Shown: piece after piece, positions 22,388 to 33,439 of the stretch | How the letters are laid out: each line of letters begins with the position of its first letter | How positions within the stretch are numbered: position 1 is the stretch's first letter | Notes under the pieces: model-generated | Database searches by the model: none | What the model saw: only the letters and a program-made list of their open reading frames with translations | What the model was told of the DNA's origin: nothing | Program-made: the position numbers and the translations under genes | Assembly: GCF_047511655.1 (NCBI RefSeq) | Contig: NC_133400.1 | Location: forward strand, 35,914,001-35,978,000 | Origin: Castor canadensis | Taxonomy: Eukaryota > Chordata > Mammalia > Rodentia > Castoridae | Direction of reading: 5' to 3' | Length of the DNA stretch: 64,000 bases

Positions 22388-24365
22388 AGAATTCTAGCAC
22401 ATCAGAGCAAATGAGCTTTTAGAGGCTCCTGAGGCTTTGGTGAGCAAAGCCAAATGTCCTTTTAGGGTTGAGCAGATCAAGTAACCAATGTAGAGTGGAC
22501 AAGACATTCCCAAAAAGAGTGCTTCTGAAGACCATTGGACATCAAAATGTTATATGTTTAAAGTCTAATACTGTTCAAACAGAGCACATTTATGATTCGA
22601 TGTGACCTGTGGAGCCCCAGTTTGAGACCTAGTCTAAGCTGGCCCCTTTGTCACAGAGGATGAAGTCCAGACCAGAGATTGGCCCAGGATAATGCAGGAG
22701 AAGTCTCCTGAATTCCAGGCTGTGGTCACTTTCAGAACACCCGGGCTTTTGTCCCCCATAACTTTCATTCATTTGTTAATTACTCATTTAGCCCTGGACT
22801 GCTTCCAACCCCAGACACTGAGGATCCAGATGAATCACCAAGACCTCTACCCTCTCAGGACACTTGTCCTGTCTCTGGGAGGTCACATGGTGCTATTAAT
22901 ACTCACTGGGACAACTGCTAGGCAGGTAACAGGATGTCTGCCTGGCATCCCCATGGGCATCAAGGAGACTCCCTGTTGAACCTCTATTCAGGCCTTCCAG
23001 GGCACTCTTCCCTCTGACCTTGGACTGTCACCTGGAAAGACAGGTTCTCATGCACTGGCTCCTGAGGGATGACCCTGGGCACATGTCACCATCAAAACTT
23101 CACCTGAAGCCTACCTTCAGGCATGCCTGAGAAAGGCATACTGCATACTGGTCAGCAAGACTGGCCCATTCCTTTCCAGCATGGAGCAGGTCTAGATGAA
23201 GTCACCCAGCCCACCCACTGCCCTCTGGACCTAGAGCTCTGACACCTACAGGCTCACAGCTAGGATGAAAATCACATGTGACCTCAGCATGGCAGACCTG
23301 ACCTGAGTCCAGGCTGAAGGCCCACTGGCCAGGTCTTTATTTCTTAGGCTACCAGGTTGCTATGCTTTGGGGGACTCTGTCATGTATGAGCCATAGGTAC
23401 TTAGAAAAAGCACAAGCTCCCTCTCTCATACATTCACTCAATAAGTACCTATTGAGTGCCTCTTGTGGTCTGGGCTTGGAAACAGAGGAAAGCCAGACTC
23501 CACCTCAAGCCCATTCTGCAGGGAAGTAGCAGTGGCACCACTTTTGGGGGGCCAATGGGAGGACCAGGGCCTGGGAACTTCCTTTTGTGTTCTTGCTTCC
23601 CCTTAAGTCTGCCCTGGCCTCTGGCCTCACTTTCCCATTTGCTCTCTAACTTCATTTTACAGTGTCCCAACTCTCCTCAAATTCTCAGTCCTGTAACTCT
23701 GCCTGCAACGTCTTCAAGAGCATTGAGCTGCCTTTAATCCCATCGCAGAGATAAAGAAACTGAGGTTTAGAAAGGAAAAATAACCCACTTAAGTCAGAGG
23801 GGCAAGTACTAAACACAGAGTTGTAAGAGAGTCACACCTAATCCTTCTAATAACCATATAAAGATTTATATGATCTTAACCCTATTTTGCAATGAGGAAG
23901 ACAAGGTCCTGAGAGGTCACGTGACCAGAGCAGAGGACATGCTCCAAAGACAACACTCTTAACCCCTTTGACATATGGTTTGGCCAGAGCATGCCTTCCT
24001 ATTTTGAGGGTGTATTGCTTTATAAGGAAAAGACAGAGGTCACAGATTGGTAATTGGCAAACAAATGGATGTGAAGACATTTGAACAGCTGTCACCACAG
24101 AAGCCAGGAAGGTGGCACTGTCTTGCCAAGCAGGACGCCAGGTTTTTGGGTGATGACCAACTTGGCATTTTTCAGAAGGAAGCAATCAAGAAATGATGCC
24201 CTTTTGGAAAATCTTAAAAGTAGACTCCAGAAACCCTTTTGACAATCCAAGTACAGCATTGCTCCACCAGCTTGTCACCATGTCCTGTCATCAGATGTCC
24301 ACTTCTCGAGGTAAGTTGCTGAGGCTTGTGATCATGGACCCCAGAACAGGTAGCTCACTGAAATG
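22388..24365. other. mostly unique DNA with antisense MIR traces
   Basis: About 23730-23945 holds two antisense MIR-like pieces ('gataaagaaactgaggttta', 'cctattttgcaatgaggaag'). About 23420-23470 ('cactcaataagtacctattg') resembles the start of the unnamed old repeat. A good 5' splice-site sequence, CGAG/GTAAGT, occurs at 24307-24316 but no exon is evident. Confidence 0.4.
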
Positions 24366-24800
24366 CTGTCAATTGTCCAAGTTATCTATTTCTGCTGAGC
24401 AAATTACTGCAAGTTTAGTGCCTTCAAACAGTACGTGTTGTCCCAGAGTTCCTATGGCTAGGACTCGTGGTGCAGCTTAGGTGGCCTAGGCAGACCTCTA
24501 CATCAGGATCTCCCTGAAGCCAGCAGTAAACTTGTGAGCCAGGACTGCAGGCTTATCTGAAAGCTCATCTGGGAAGAATCTTCTTCCAAATTCACAGGGC
24601 TGTGAGTAGCTTCTGTTTCCTGCTGGCTGTTATGGGGAAGTCCACCTCAGTTCCTCTTCATGTGGGTCCCCTCAATGTGAACACCATGCAAGCGAAGAAA
24701 GCCACAGAGAGTCTGCTAGCAAGACAGAAGTTACAGGAATCCCTGTAATCTAATCACAGAAGTGATGTCCCCTTCACTTGAGATATTCTGCTACTTAGAA
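24366..24800 (-). mobile_element. old LTR-like repeat, same family as 17987-18330
   Basis: 'ttctgctgagcaaattactg', 'gaagaatcttcttccaaatt', 'tctaatcacagaagtgatgt' and 'atattctgctacttagaagc' follow the antisense order of a common old mammalian LTR. Diverged; family name uncertain. Confidence 0.55.
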
Positions 24801-25369
24801 GCCAGTTTCTCAGGGGACAGGAATACACAAAACTGTGAATACTGGGAGACTGGGGTCAAAGGGAGCCACATACATGTAAGTCATTGCTACATCAGTATAA
24901 ATCAGTCTATCCACTCTTTACAGCAGAATGCTTAGGTGGCAGCAAAGAGATTTTTGACAAATGGAGGAAGGAGAGATGGTTTTGGAATCCAGTCTCAGCC
25001 ACAGCAGGATGGGCCTGGTGAGTAAGCTTTGAACTGCCAATAAACCAAATATGTGCTCCCCTGAGACTAACTCCTTATTTGTAGACAGGTGGAGGCAGAG
25101 AGAACTGAGCCAGTCTGTGTGGTTTTTCTCCATTTGTCCCTGTGCCATGGCTGTGGCACTAAATTGAGACTTGACTCTCCATGGTGGTATAACTGGCACT
25201 ATGCCACATTGTCCCAGATGCCAAAGCATCCTCTCCCTCTATGGCCTAAATGACATCCAACTTTAGCTGCCTGTGCACAAAGCCTGCACCACAAGTACTG
25301 AGCAGCTCCCTGGCTCTGTAGTGACAGTACCAGCCTGGCGCTCTGGGTATTAGTCTAGTCATTCACTAG
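24801..25369. other. unique intergenic DNA
   Basis: Nothing recognised. Confidence 0.4.
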
Positions 25370-26104
25370 ACTAACCTGTAACAAAAAAAAAAATCCACCT
25401 TCATGGAATGGACATTGCCATTCCCTGCTCTTTCAAAGCCATGGCGTTCTCCCTGGAGAGGTGATACAGAAGAACACTTACTTTATTAAAAGACCTCTGA
25501 CAGAGACCCATCATTAGCCAAGATTGGCTTAACAAAGGTTTAATAAAGATGGCAATGAGAAGATATTAACTCATTTGGCTCATGTTTGCAAACCTGACGT
25601 GTCGCAGATACAGGGCTTTGTTTCAGCCTTGGTGATGGATCAAATCTGTTTGCATTGGAAATTGAATAATGTGCTCATGTGCTAGAAATCTTGCACTGAA
25701 GCCAAGCCAACATTGAACCTGTCTTAGTGAGTAAACTACCTCCCCACCCGCAAAGCTTGCCACCTCAAAGCCAAACCCTCTAGAGCCTGAGACATGCTGC
25801 ACATGGAGCCAGGAGTCTGGTTCCCCCTACATAGCACAGACCATTCTCAGCCATTTATTTTAAGCAAATTATTCAGCCAAGTTGACAAGCATGAAAAAAA
25901 CATGACCTACCCTGGGATTTTCAAAAGAGATTTTCACCCAAATGTGATTCATTGTGCTCTGATCGCTTGCTGTATTTTTATCAAATGCTCCATGCCAGCT
26001 CTTAAAAGGGCACTGTCAACTCTGCTGGTTACAGCTGATTTTTTTGACTCTGTTGTCAGATGAAACCCTCACTAACCTGTAACAAAAAAAAAAAATCCAC
26101 CTTC
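25370..26104. repeat. unique segment bounded by a 33/34-bp direct repeat
   Basis: ACTAACCTGTAAC + A-run + TCCACCTTC occurs at 25370-25402 (11 A) and 26071-26104 (12 A). The roughly 670 bp between them are unique, repeat-free and AT-leaning, and carry no LTR, tail or open frame. See findings. Confidence 0.85.
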
Positions 26105-26174
26105 TGGAAGCTCTGGGAGGTACCCAAGGACCTATGGGTCCTTGAACAGACCTTAAAGGCATTCAATGACACAC

Positions 26175-26900
26175 ATGTCAAGTAACTGCAATATGCCAGC
26201 CCCCTTTTAGACACAATGGGTGCCAACTATGAAAAGGGCATATAGATAGTTCTCTGATTTCATGGAGGTTATATTTCAGGAGAGATAGACTAGAAAGAAA
26301 GATTAGATGAATGAAATAATTTTGGATATTAATATACTGTATGAAGAAAATAGAACAGGGTAATACACTCAAAAGTCTTCCCAAGGAAGCACCATCTGGG
26401 CAGTCCCCATGAAGGAGTGTGAACCCAACAGGACTCTAAGAGAAGACCTTCTAGAGAGGACACAGTGGCTCACCATCTACACACTGTGCATTTTGCCAAT
26501 CAGGCTGGAACAAGTTACTGCCATAATAGATTCTGTGACAGGAGACCAGGAGGAATAGAAAGATCTACAAGGGAGCGTCCTGGAGAGTGGGCTCTGTCCT
26601 CTCTTCGGGGAGCATCCAGCATATTGGTAGTGGGGAACTTTCCATCTTTTTCATTATTATAGCTCCAGAATTCAGCTGAGAGCATGACACAAAAAGCAAA
26701 TGTTAGTTGAGTAAAAAGCAAATGGTAATGGGAAGGAAAGGACTTAGAAGAAATACAGCTAGCTAGCCAAAAGGTCTTAGCATGGAGCAACTGTGTGAGA
26801 AGTTTATATGTATTTCCTCCTTTAATCCTCCTGAAATTCTTTCAGAGAGGTATTGCTTCCCTGTCACATGCAAAGGTATTGAACCACATGATCCACCATG
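26175..26900. repeat. unnamed old repeat, then an antisense MIR trace
   Basis: About 26175-26620 ('tttcatggaggttatatttc', 'agaacagggtaatacactca', 'gagagtgggctctgtcctct') resembles the family at 4290-5700. About 26805-26890 ('cctcctttaatcctcctgaa') resembles antisense MIR. Both are diverged. Confidence 0.4.
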
Positions 26901-27146
26901 CTAATTACCTCACTTGTAATGGGTATGGGAAAAGCAGGAGGACAAAAGTTGGGGCATTTCATGATAATACTTTATCCTACCTAAACCACAATCCCATTGC
27001 CCTAGTGCAGAAGCCCTTGGAGAAGTCACTAGTGGCCTTTCAGTGCTTAAAACCCTAAGTTTGTGACTCAGACTTCATTTATCCATTCATGAAGCACCTA
27101 CTATGTGCCAGTACTGTACTGGAGATGCCTCTGTAAACCTAAGATG

Positions 27147-27247
27147 AAAGATGCTACACGGTAGAGCACCTGCCTAGCAAGTGTAAGGCCCAGTGTTCAC
27201 ATCCCAGTCCTGTCAAAAAAAAAAAAAAAAGAAAAGAAAAAAGATGC
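27147..27247 (+). mobile_element. 5'-truncated ID SINE with TSD
   Basis: 'ggtagagcacctgcctagca' and 'gtgttcacatcccagtcctg' with a long A-rich tail (27216-27239). The short direct repeat AAAGATGC (27147-27154 and 27240-27247) bounds it. It sits within an old-repeat-like stretch ('agcacctactatgtgccagt', about 27090). Confidence 0.85.
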
Positions 27248-28084
27248 CACAGCCACTGGCCTCCCTCCATCCAAAAAGTAAGCCTGATCACATGGAATAG
27301 GAAGCATAATTCAGAGACTGGTAAAATAATCATTCATGTCTTTTGTGCTCTTTCCCCACATCCATGACCCAGATAGCTCTAAAACATAGGCATTCCTTCA
27401 CCCAGCCAAACACAGCAAGGAGATGGTGGGTAATAAATGGCAGTGGGAAGCACTGCACATAAATGCAAGACCAAAAGCAAAGTCAGCTGCTGGCTGACTC
27501 ATCCAAACGAGGTAAGATGCTACCATGACCATTCTCCTCTGTGGCCAAGCTTGATGGCTGGGCTGGATAACTGGTTTTCAGGACAATTCAGATTCAGTGC
27601 AATTCTGCCTTTGCATAAAATTCCAGCTGAAACTTCCTTGGCTTCTTCTTCCATTCCCTCACAGCCTAAACCCCCTCCTAAGCCACCCATCTACCTTCCT
27701 TCTTCCCACTGTGTCTTTCCCTACTGCCGTGCCATTTCTCTCCCAACCGTCATTGGATTGTAATGACAATAAGGGAGAGCTTCTTCCTTTATAGGACAGC
27801 AGAAGAAAAGTAACTCTCTGACCAAAGCATCTCTCTCAGGAAGAGTGTGGGAGGACATAGCAATGTAACAAAATGGGCAGCAGTTTCTCTTCAGGCATCT
27901 CTCCAATTCTTGGCTAAGTTGCTCTTCCCAGTGGCCAGGTAAAATCCCTTGCTTTCTGCTGAGCCAAAGGCACAGTATGTATCTTCACTGCACGAAGTGT
28001 GTCCTGTCATGAAGAACTTCACACTACCTCTGGAAAGCAGAAGGCTGCTACTTACCACCAGGCTGTCCCTCTCCCCTGGTCTTT
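27248..28084. other. unique intergenic DNA
   Basis: Nothing recognised. The plus-strand open frame at 27437-27763 has no domain features. Confidence 0.45.
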
Positions 28085-28280
28085 AAACCTTGAACAATTT
28101 GAACACCCAGTGCTTGTGTGTCTCCTGCGCTGTACCACACCTGCTAGCAGTGATCTTGAGTGAATTACTAAACCCTGCTGGGCATCACTCCCCTGTCTAT
28201 AAAATAGAAATAGTAAAACCTCGTTCCAGTTCTTTTGAGTATGTGCAAATTCCTTTGCACTGTTCCTGGCACAGTGGAAG
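28085..28280 (+). repeat. MIR SINE
   Basis: 'gatcttgagtgaattactaa', 'ctgtctataaaatagaaata' and 'gcactgttcctggcacagtg' follow sense MIR order. Confidence 0.7.
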
Positions 28281-28282
28281 CA

Positions 28283-28470
28283 TAAAATTGATGGTTCTTG
28301 ACTCTGGTGTACATGAGCAATACCTGGGGAGCTGTTAAGAATGTTGATGCCTGGGCTCCCACTCAGACCCATGAACTTAGCATTGGGAATGGAGGTAGTC
28401 TAGGTTTCAGTGTTTTTTAAGACTCCGAAGTTGATTCTAATTTGCAGCTAGGAAGACAGCGTTTCACTGG
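28283..28470. mobile_element. MER5-type hAT (Charlie) MITE
   Basis: 'gatggttcttgactctggtg', 'caatacctggggagctgtta', 'gatgcctgggctcccactca' and the inverted-repeat-like end 'gttgattctaatttgcagct' match MER5A, a non-autonomous hAT-Charlie DNA transposon. Confidence 0.8.
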
Positions 28471-28639
28471 GGAAATGGCAACTATTATGGTTGTTGCTGT
28501 TGTTTTAAAACCACATTGTCCAGACGCAAGCCCAAAGGTACATGGAATCTCTAGGAAAAGGACTTGCTTGTATCTGAAAATAGTGGCGCATTTGTGATTC
28601 TCAGCCCAGCCCCTCTCATCTTTCAGAGAGAACTAAATG

Positions 28640-29480
28640 AACCGCAGAAGTCCGTAGCCCATGGCACAGTGTCTTAGGTAAAAGGCACCTAATCAAACAT
28701 TTCATGGGTAATTGGCAAATTGACTCTTCATAAGAAGGAAGTAATCTGAATTAAGCCCCATGAGTTAGTGGAAAGAGAGCTGCCAGTGGCTCTGGGCTCT
28801 GGGTTCGTGCCACATCTGCATAAACGAATCAGTCCCAGGGATAGATGCTTCTTCCCACGTGGTCCTACAAGAGAGTGCTGCTCCTCTAGCCTGAGATCAG
28901 CAGATGCAGGCCCAAAAGACCGGGCCCACTTGCTGAATGTGAATTCTAAAGCCAAGGCTGTTTGAACTACAGGAATAAGAGTGGGAACCCTGGCCCTGAC
29001 CCTCACACAAACCCATGCAGGCAAAGGCAAGAGAATCCTGGGAAGCAAGATGGACTCAGAGTCTGTTTGTGGCCTGATTAAAACAAGCTGCCCGTTTTGC
29101 AACATCGCTGCCTTTTGGTGGGATTTATGGCATCATTGTCTTCAAAGTCAATTAAAAAAAAAAAAGAGGGAAGGAAATTTTTTTAAAAAGGACAGTTTCC
29201 CTTTCCCTGAATTGGAGTCAGAGCCCTCATTATTTCATTAGCTGGCCTCATTCCCTGGATGGCAACTGGGTTCATGAGCATTTGATTTAAGTTGCAATTA
29301 AAAGCCCCAATCATAGAAATACATTTTCAGAAGATAATTGGGTGCGTCAGGTCAGCTTGTTGGCCTGTTAGCCAGCTCTAATTATTGGCCAGTAAATTAA
29401 AAGCAATTGTAAGTAAATAGTTCATCCAAAGACACATGAAAGCGAAAAAGCCATTGATCAAGGACTCTGCCTTCTGCCCT
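28640..29480. promoter_or_regulatory. candidate conserved noncoding cluster
   Basis: Repeat-free over about 840 bp. It is rich in homeobox-type cores ('gggtaattggcaaattgac', 'gattaaaacaagctg', 'gttgcaattaaaag', 'ctctaattattggcc', 'gtaaattaaaagcaattg'). A poly-A run at about 29153-29164 is the only low-complexity part. Conservation is inferred from texture only. Confidence 0.4.
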
Positions 29481-30599
29481 AATCAGGGATTTTCCTTTGC
29501 CAGGGACCACAAATCCATCTCCCTTACGTAAAGGACATGTCGGGTGACAGGCATTTTAATGACCCTGCATACATTAGGATCAGTAGATCTTGAAAGATTC
29601 GTTTAATATTTTGCTTTTGTGCCTTCCACACAGTTTTTCTCTCTCCTTTTCGGCAAAGCCCCCAGCTGAACCACGTGATCCTCTTTCTCATCTCATCCCC
29701 TCCTCTTGTAGTTCTCACAGTAGCAGCTTGAGCTGAAGAGGACTCTTTCATTACTTTTCTTTCTAGAAGGGCAGCAGGGCGGTCACAAGATAGAAGTTTA
29801 TCGCTGCAGGTTGTGAGTTCCTTTTTCTGTGAAAAAGCTCCCCTCTCCCTTCTCAGCCCATATAGGCTCACCCAGTCTCCCAGCGCCTCCAGTGTTGACT
29901 CTGGCCAATGAGATGTGGTGGTCATGACATACACTAGGTCGGAGCAGAAGTTTTACTGATTATGTCATCTCTGTCTCCTGCTCTTCCCATCTGCCCTCAG
30001 ACGGTTCTTATCACACATCAGGGCCGCTTATGCAGCCCGAGTGAAAAGATGCATGGCGGATGGGGAGGCCAGCAAAGCCAAAAGTAGCCAAAGCAGCTGC
30101 AGCTGGCCCCTAGCTACTAATGTTTAATGAGAGAGGAAAATGCATAGTAGGCCCCAGGAGGTGTGGTGAGGCATCTGGGGTTTGGTAAGAGAAAGTGGCA
30201 GCCTGCTTTCCAGAATGTGAAGCTGGAGTAGAGGCTACGGAGCTGCCGTTTCTTTCTTGCCACCATGCAGCTTAAGTGTATGGTTCAGATGCCAAGGAAA
30301 ATCAGCCCAAGTCTCAGAGAAGCCAAGCCTGGTGGCTATTCTTGAGTTTCAGCCAAACTGTGGAGAAGGCAGATCTTCTCCTGGCCTTGTCAGTTATGCC
30401 TCTTTGCTTGGGTCTGTTGCTTGGAGCTTCTGTAATTTGCAGATGAAAGAATTCTCACTGCAACAGATTCCAAATCTGAGTTTCTCATTCCCCAGCCTTC
30501 CCCATATCTCCTCAAGACATGAGGGAACCCAAGGCTTCAGGGGCCATGGTACCCCAAAACTTACAAAGCCTTAGAACTAGCCCATCTTTGAGTCATCTG
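29481..30599. other. unique intergenic DNA
   Basis: No repeat recognised. The minus-strand 136-codon frame at 29524-29934 has no recognisable domain and no splice context. Confidence 0.45.
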
Positions 30600-31090
30600 C
30601 TGACTCACAATTTGAAGAATGGATTCTGGAACACTCTAGCTCACTAGAGAAAAGACTTATAAAAGCCCAAAGGAAACTGGATTATTTCACCTATAGCCTT
30701 GGAGCTGCAAACCAAAGCCTCAGGCCAAATCATCAATCATCATAGCAACCAACACTGGCCAGGAGGAAATTTGACTAGGCCTCTTCTAGAGCTTTATTTC
30801 TGAAAGCATCAATGACAATTTGATTCAGATGATTAATTTCTTCACCAATAGGCATTTCTTCCTGATTTAAGCCAGAAACTAAATAATACAAACTGACTAG
30901 AATATCATTGCAGAATCAATAAAACATCCCCAACAGATAATTATAGCATTAATGCACTTATTCTCTGACTGGTGCATCAATCATAGTTAATGGGGATAAG
31001 TTGAAATGATTTTAATTAAAGGCATTTGAGTTCTGTTGCCCTGAGTCATAAAATGCCAAAGCCTAAGGCCCTAAGAGCTAAGGGACCAGG
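30600..31090. promoter_or_regulatory. candidate conserved noncoding element, AT-rich
   Basis: Repeat-free, with closely spaced homeodomain/POU-like cores ('cagatgattaatttcttc', 'cagataattatagcattaat', 'gatgattttaattaaagg' types) from about 30800 to 31020. Function inferred only. Confidence 0.4.
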
Positions 31091-31344
31091 GGTTTTCAGA
31101 CTGGATTCACTAAGACCCTGGGGTCTTCAGAAGTGCTTCCTGGACCACCCCTAGGTCACATGGGAAGTAGTAAAGGGAAAGAGTTGAATGATAAGACTGG
31201 GATTTCCAGTCTCATATTAAGCAGAATATCTACAAATATGAATTTATTTGAAAAATGTTTTGGAATGTAATATTTATAAGAAGAGAAAAAGGAACAAATA
31301 AGAAAAAAACAGAAAAAGAAGAGGATGAGTTTAAAAACCACTGA

Positions 31345-31480
31345 TCTAGTCCAATCTCCTTAGTTTTCAAATGGGGAAACTGAGGCTCCCAAAGTGGGAG
31401 AGAGTTGCTCAATGTCACATAGATGCTCAACGACAGAGCCTAGACCAAAATGCAGTTGCTTTGACTCCCATGTTAGGGTA
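31345..31480 (-). repeat. MIR SINE
   Basis: 'caaatggggaaactgaggct', 'tgctcaatgtcacatagatg' and 'tgactcccatgttagggtac' follow antisense MIR order. Confidence 0.8.
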
Positions 31481-31516
31481 CTGTGTTAGCCTTACACATT
31501 ATTAATTGTAGAGGCA

Positions 31517-31547
31517 ATTAATAATAATAAATAAATAATAATAATAA
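31517..31547. repeat. (TAA)n microsatellite
   Basis: Imperfect AATAATAAATAAATAATAAT run. Confidence 0.9.
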
Positions 31548-31789
31548 AGCAAGGGCTTTATTTCACATTGGCAAGGAAAATTGAGGCCATCCCAAGACAT
31601 CGGGAAGAATATATGGCCCTGTACCCTACTTCTTACTAGCTGCCCATGCCACAACTTGTCTTGCCCCAAGATTCCAGCTAAAATGCACCATGCAAGACAT
31701 TTTCCATGTGATCTGGGGTCCACACCCAGTGATTCTTGGTGGGAATGGCTCCAGCCTGAATTGGTGACTGGTTTTGCTATTAGCCAGGT

Positions 31790-32760
31790 TTTCATTCATT
31801 GACATAGCACTTACTATGCATGAAATGAAATGACAAAAACTACAGGAAAATGTAGGACAATATCCTTGCCCTAGAAAAGAAAGTAAAATCAATATTGTAA
31901 TATCATAATGCAAGGTTTAATTGACATTTCTTACCCGTTAAACTACAAGCTCTGTGAGGCAGACATGGCATCCATCATTCACTACTGTATTTCTAAGGCC
32001 CAGCATGATACTGGGCACATACTAGGTTCTCAATAACTATTTATGGATACTTGAAAACAACAGTTATAAGAGTCAACACAATGTACCATCCCAATTGAAA
32101 ATGAATGCATAATGAAGTATTCTGTCTTTACAACAACCTATGAAGTAATTCTATTTCCATAATCCTTTTACAGCTAAGGTACAATGGAGTGAGGAACATT
32201 GTCTGGGGTCACACACACAGGAAATGATGAAACTGGTATTTGATCTTAAACCACTTCCAAAGGCCTCATTCTTAGCCATATTCTTAACACTCATCAAAAT
32301 ATCATGGGATCTCAGAAGAGGATTTCAATAAGAAGATCAAGAAAGACTTAATGGAAGAGATAGAGGTAAGTTGTGCCTTAACAAATGGATAGAATCTGGG
32401 TTGAGGTAGCAGGAGAGGGGGCAGTCCAGGGAGGGGGACAGAATAAGTAAAGGCATGGTTGGAAGGTCATAGCACATGTGAAAGGCAAATTCAGCATGGC
32501 TGGAGCATGTTCTGTATAAAGGAAGCATAAGGAAATGTGACCAGAGAGAGAGACCAGGGCCAGGGACACAGAGGCAATTGGGAGCCATTAAAAGTGATAT
32601 GAGCAGAGCTCAGTTTTGGACAGGCTTTCTATTAAGCCTACCTTAGAAGTCAGGGGTGTGGGTAGAGTGGACAAGGAAGGGAACAAACTTGAAAGTCCAG
32701 TCCAGGCCTCCTTGACAAATGGGTCAAAGTTGGATGCAGTACTAAGAGCTGGGACCTGTA
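31790..32760. repeat. mosaic of L2, MIR and the unnamed old repeat
   Basis: About 31933-32055 is an L2 3' end ('caagctctgtgaggcagaca...gatactgggcacatactagg'). About 32095-32290 is an antisense MIR ('ccttttacagctaaggtaca'). About 32300-32760 ('gcaattgggagccattaaaa') is the unnamed family. None is coding. Confidence 0.55.
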
Positions 32761-33439
32761 GCATAGGCTGACACCATTACCTGAGTGGGTGGTCTGGTCA
32801 ATTTCACTCCTATTGACTTTGCTTAATGTCCTTGACTTAGAATGACCTTAGATCCATCCACCTGCATGGTCACAAATCCATATAGTGCTGATTCTGTTGA
32901 CAATACCTCTGTCCCCAAGGATCCACATTTCCCAGGTCCAGATATAAACATGTATTCAGATACCAGCATTCTTTGGAAATCATTACAATCAAAAACCCAT
33001 AAATTCTTTAAATTCCTAAAATCTTGTTAGAGAAGGCTTTTAACCTAGATTTAGCAAAGACATGAAAGCCACACATAATGTAAAAACAAACTTTAATTCT
33101 GTGTAAAAATATCATTACCAACAAGTTCTAGAATAATTAGTAACTATGCCTAGTGTTTCTGGAGACCTAAAATCTAAGAGTATACATTAACTTCCAACTT
33201 CAAGGGTACATTAGACTACACCCAAAGATGCAAAAGGCCTGGTGGTGCTGTGGTTGCATCAAACTGGGTCAAAACCAGGGAAAGTATTTAGAAATGAGAA
33301 AATGAGGGTAGGACAAAGACCTTTCTGAGATAACTGGCTACCAGGGTGATGGGAGAAAAGTCATGAAGTTAAGGAATATATACTTCAGGTGACCTCCCCT
33401 GGGTCAATTTGGATCTGCCACATCTATTGAGCTTTTGTG
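32761..33439. other. unique intergenic DNA
   Basis: Nothing recognised. Confidence 0.45.

Noticed and set aside
24307-24316. Strong 5' splice-site sequence CGAG/GTAAGT as exon evidence
   Set aside because: No open frame, promoter or matching acceptor nearby. Isolated GTAAGT matches are common by chance.
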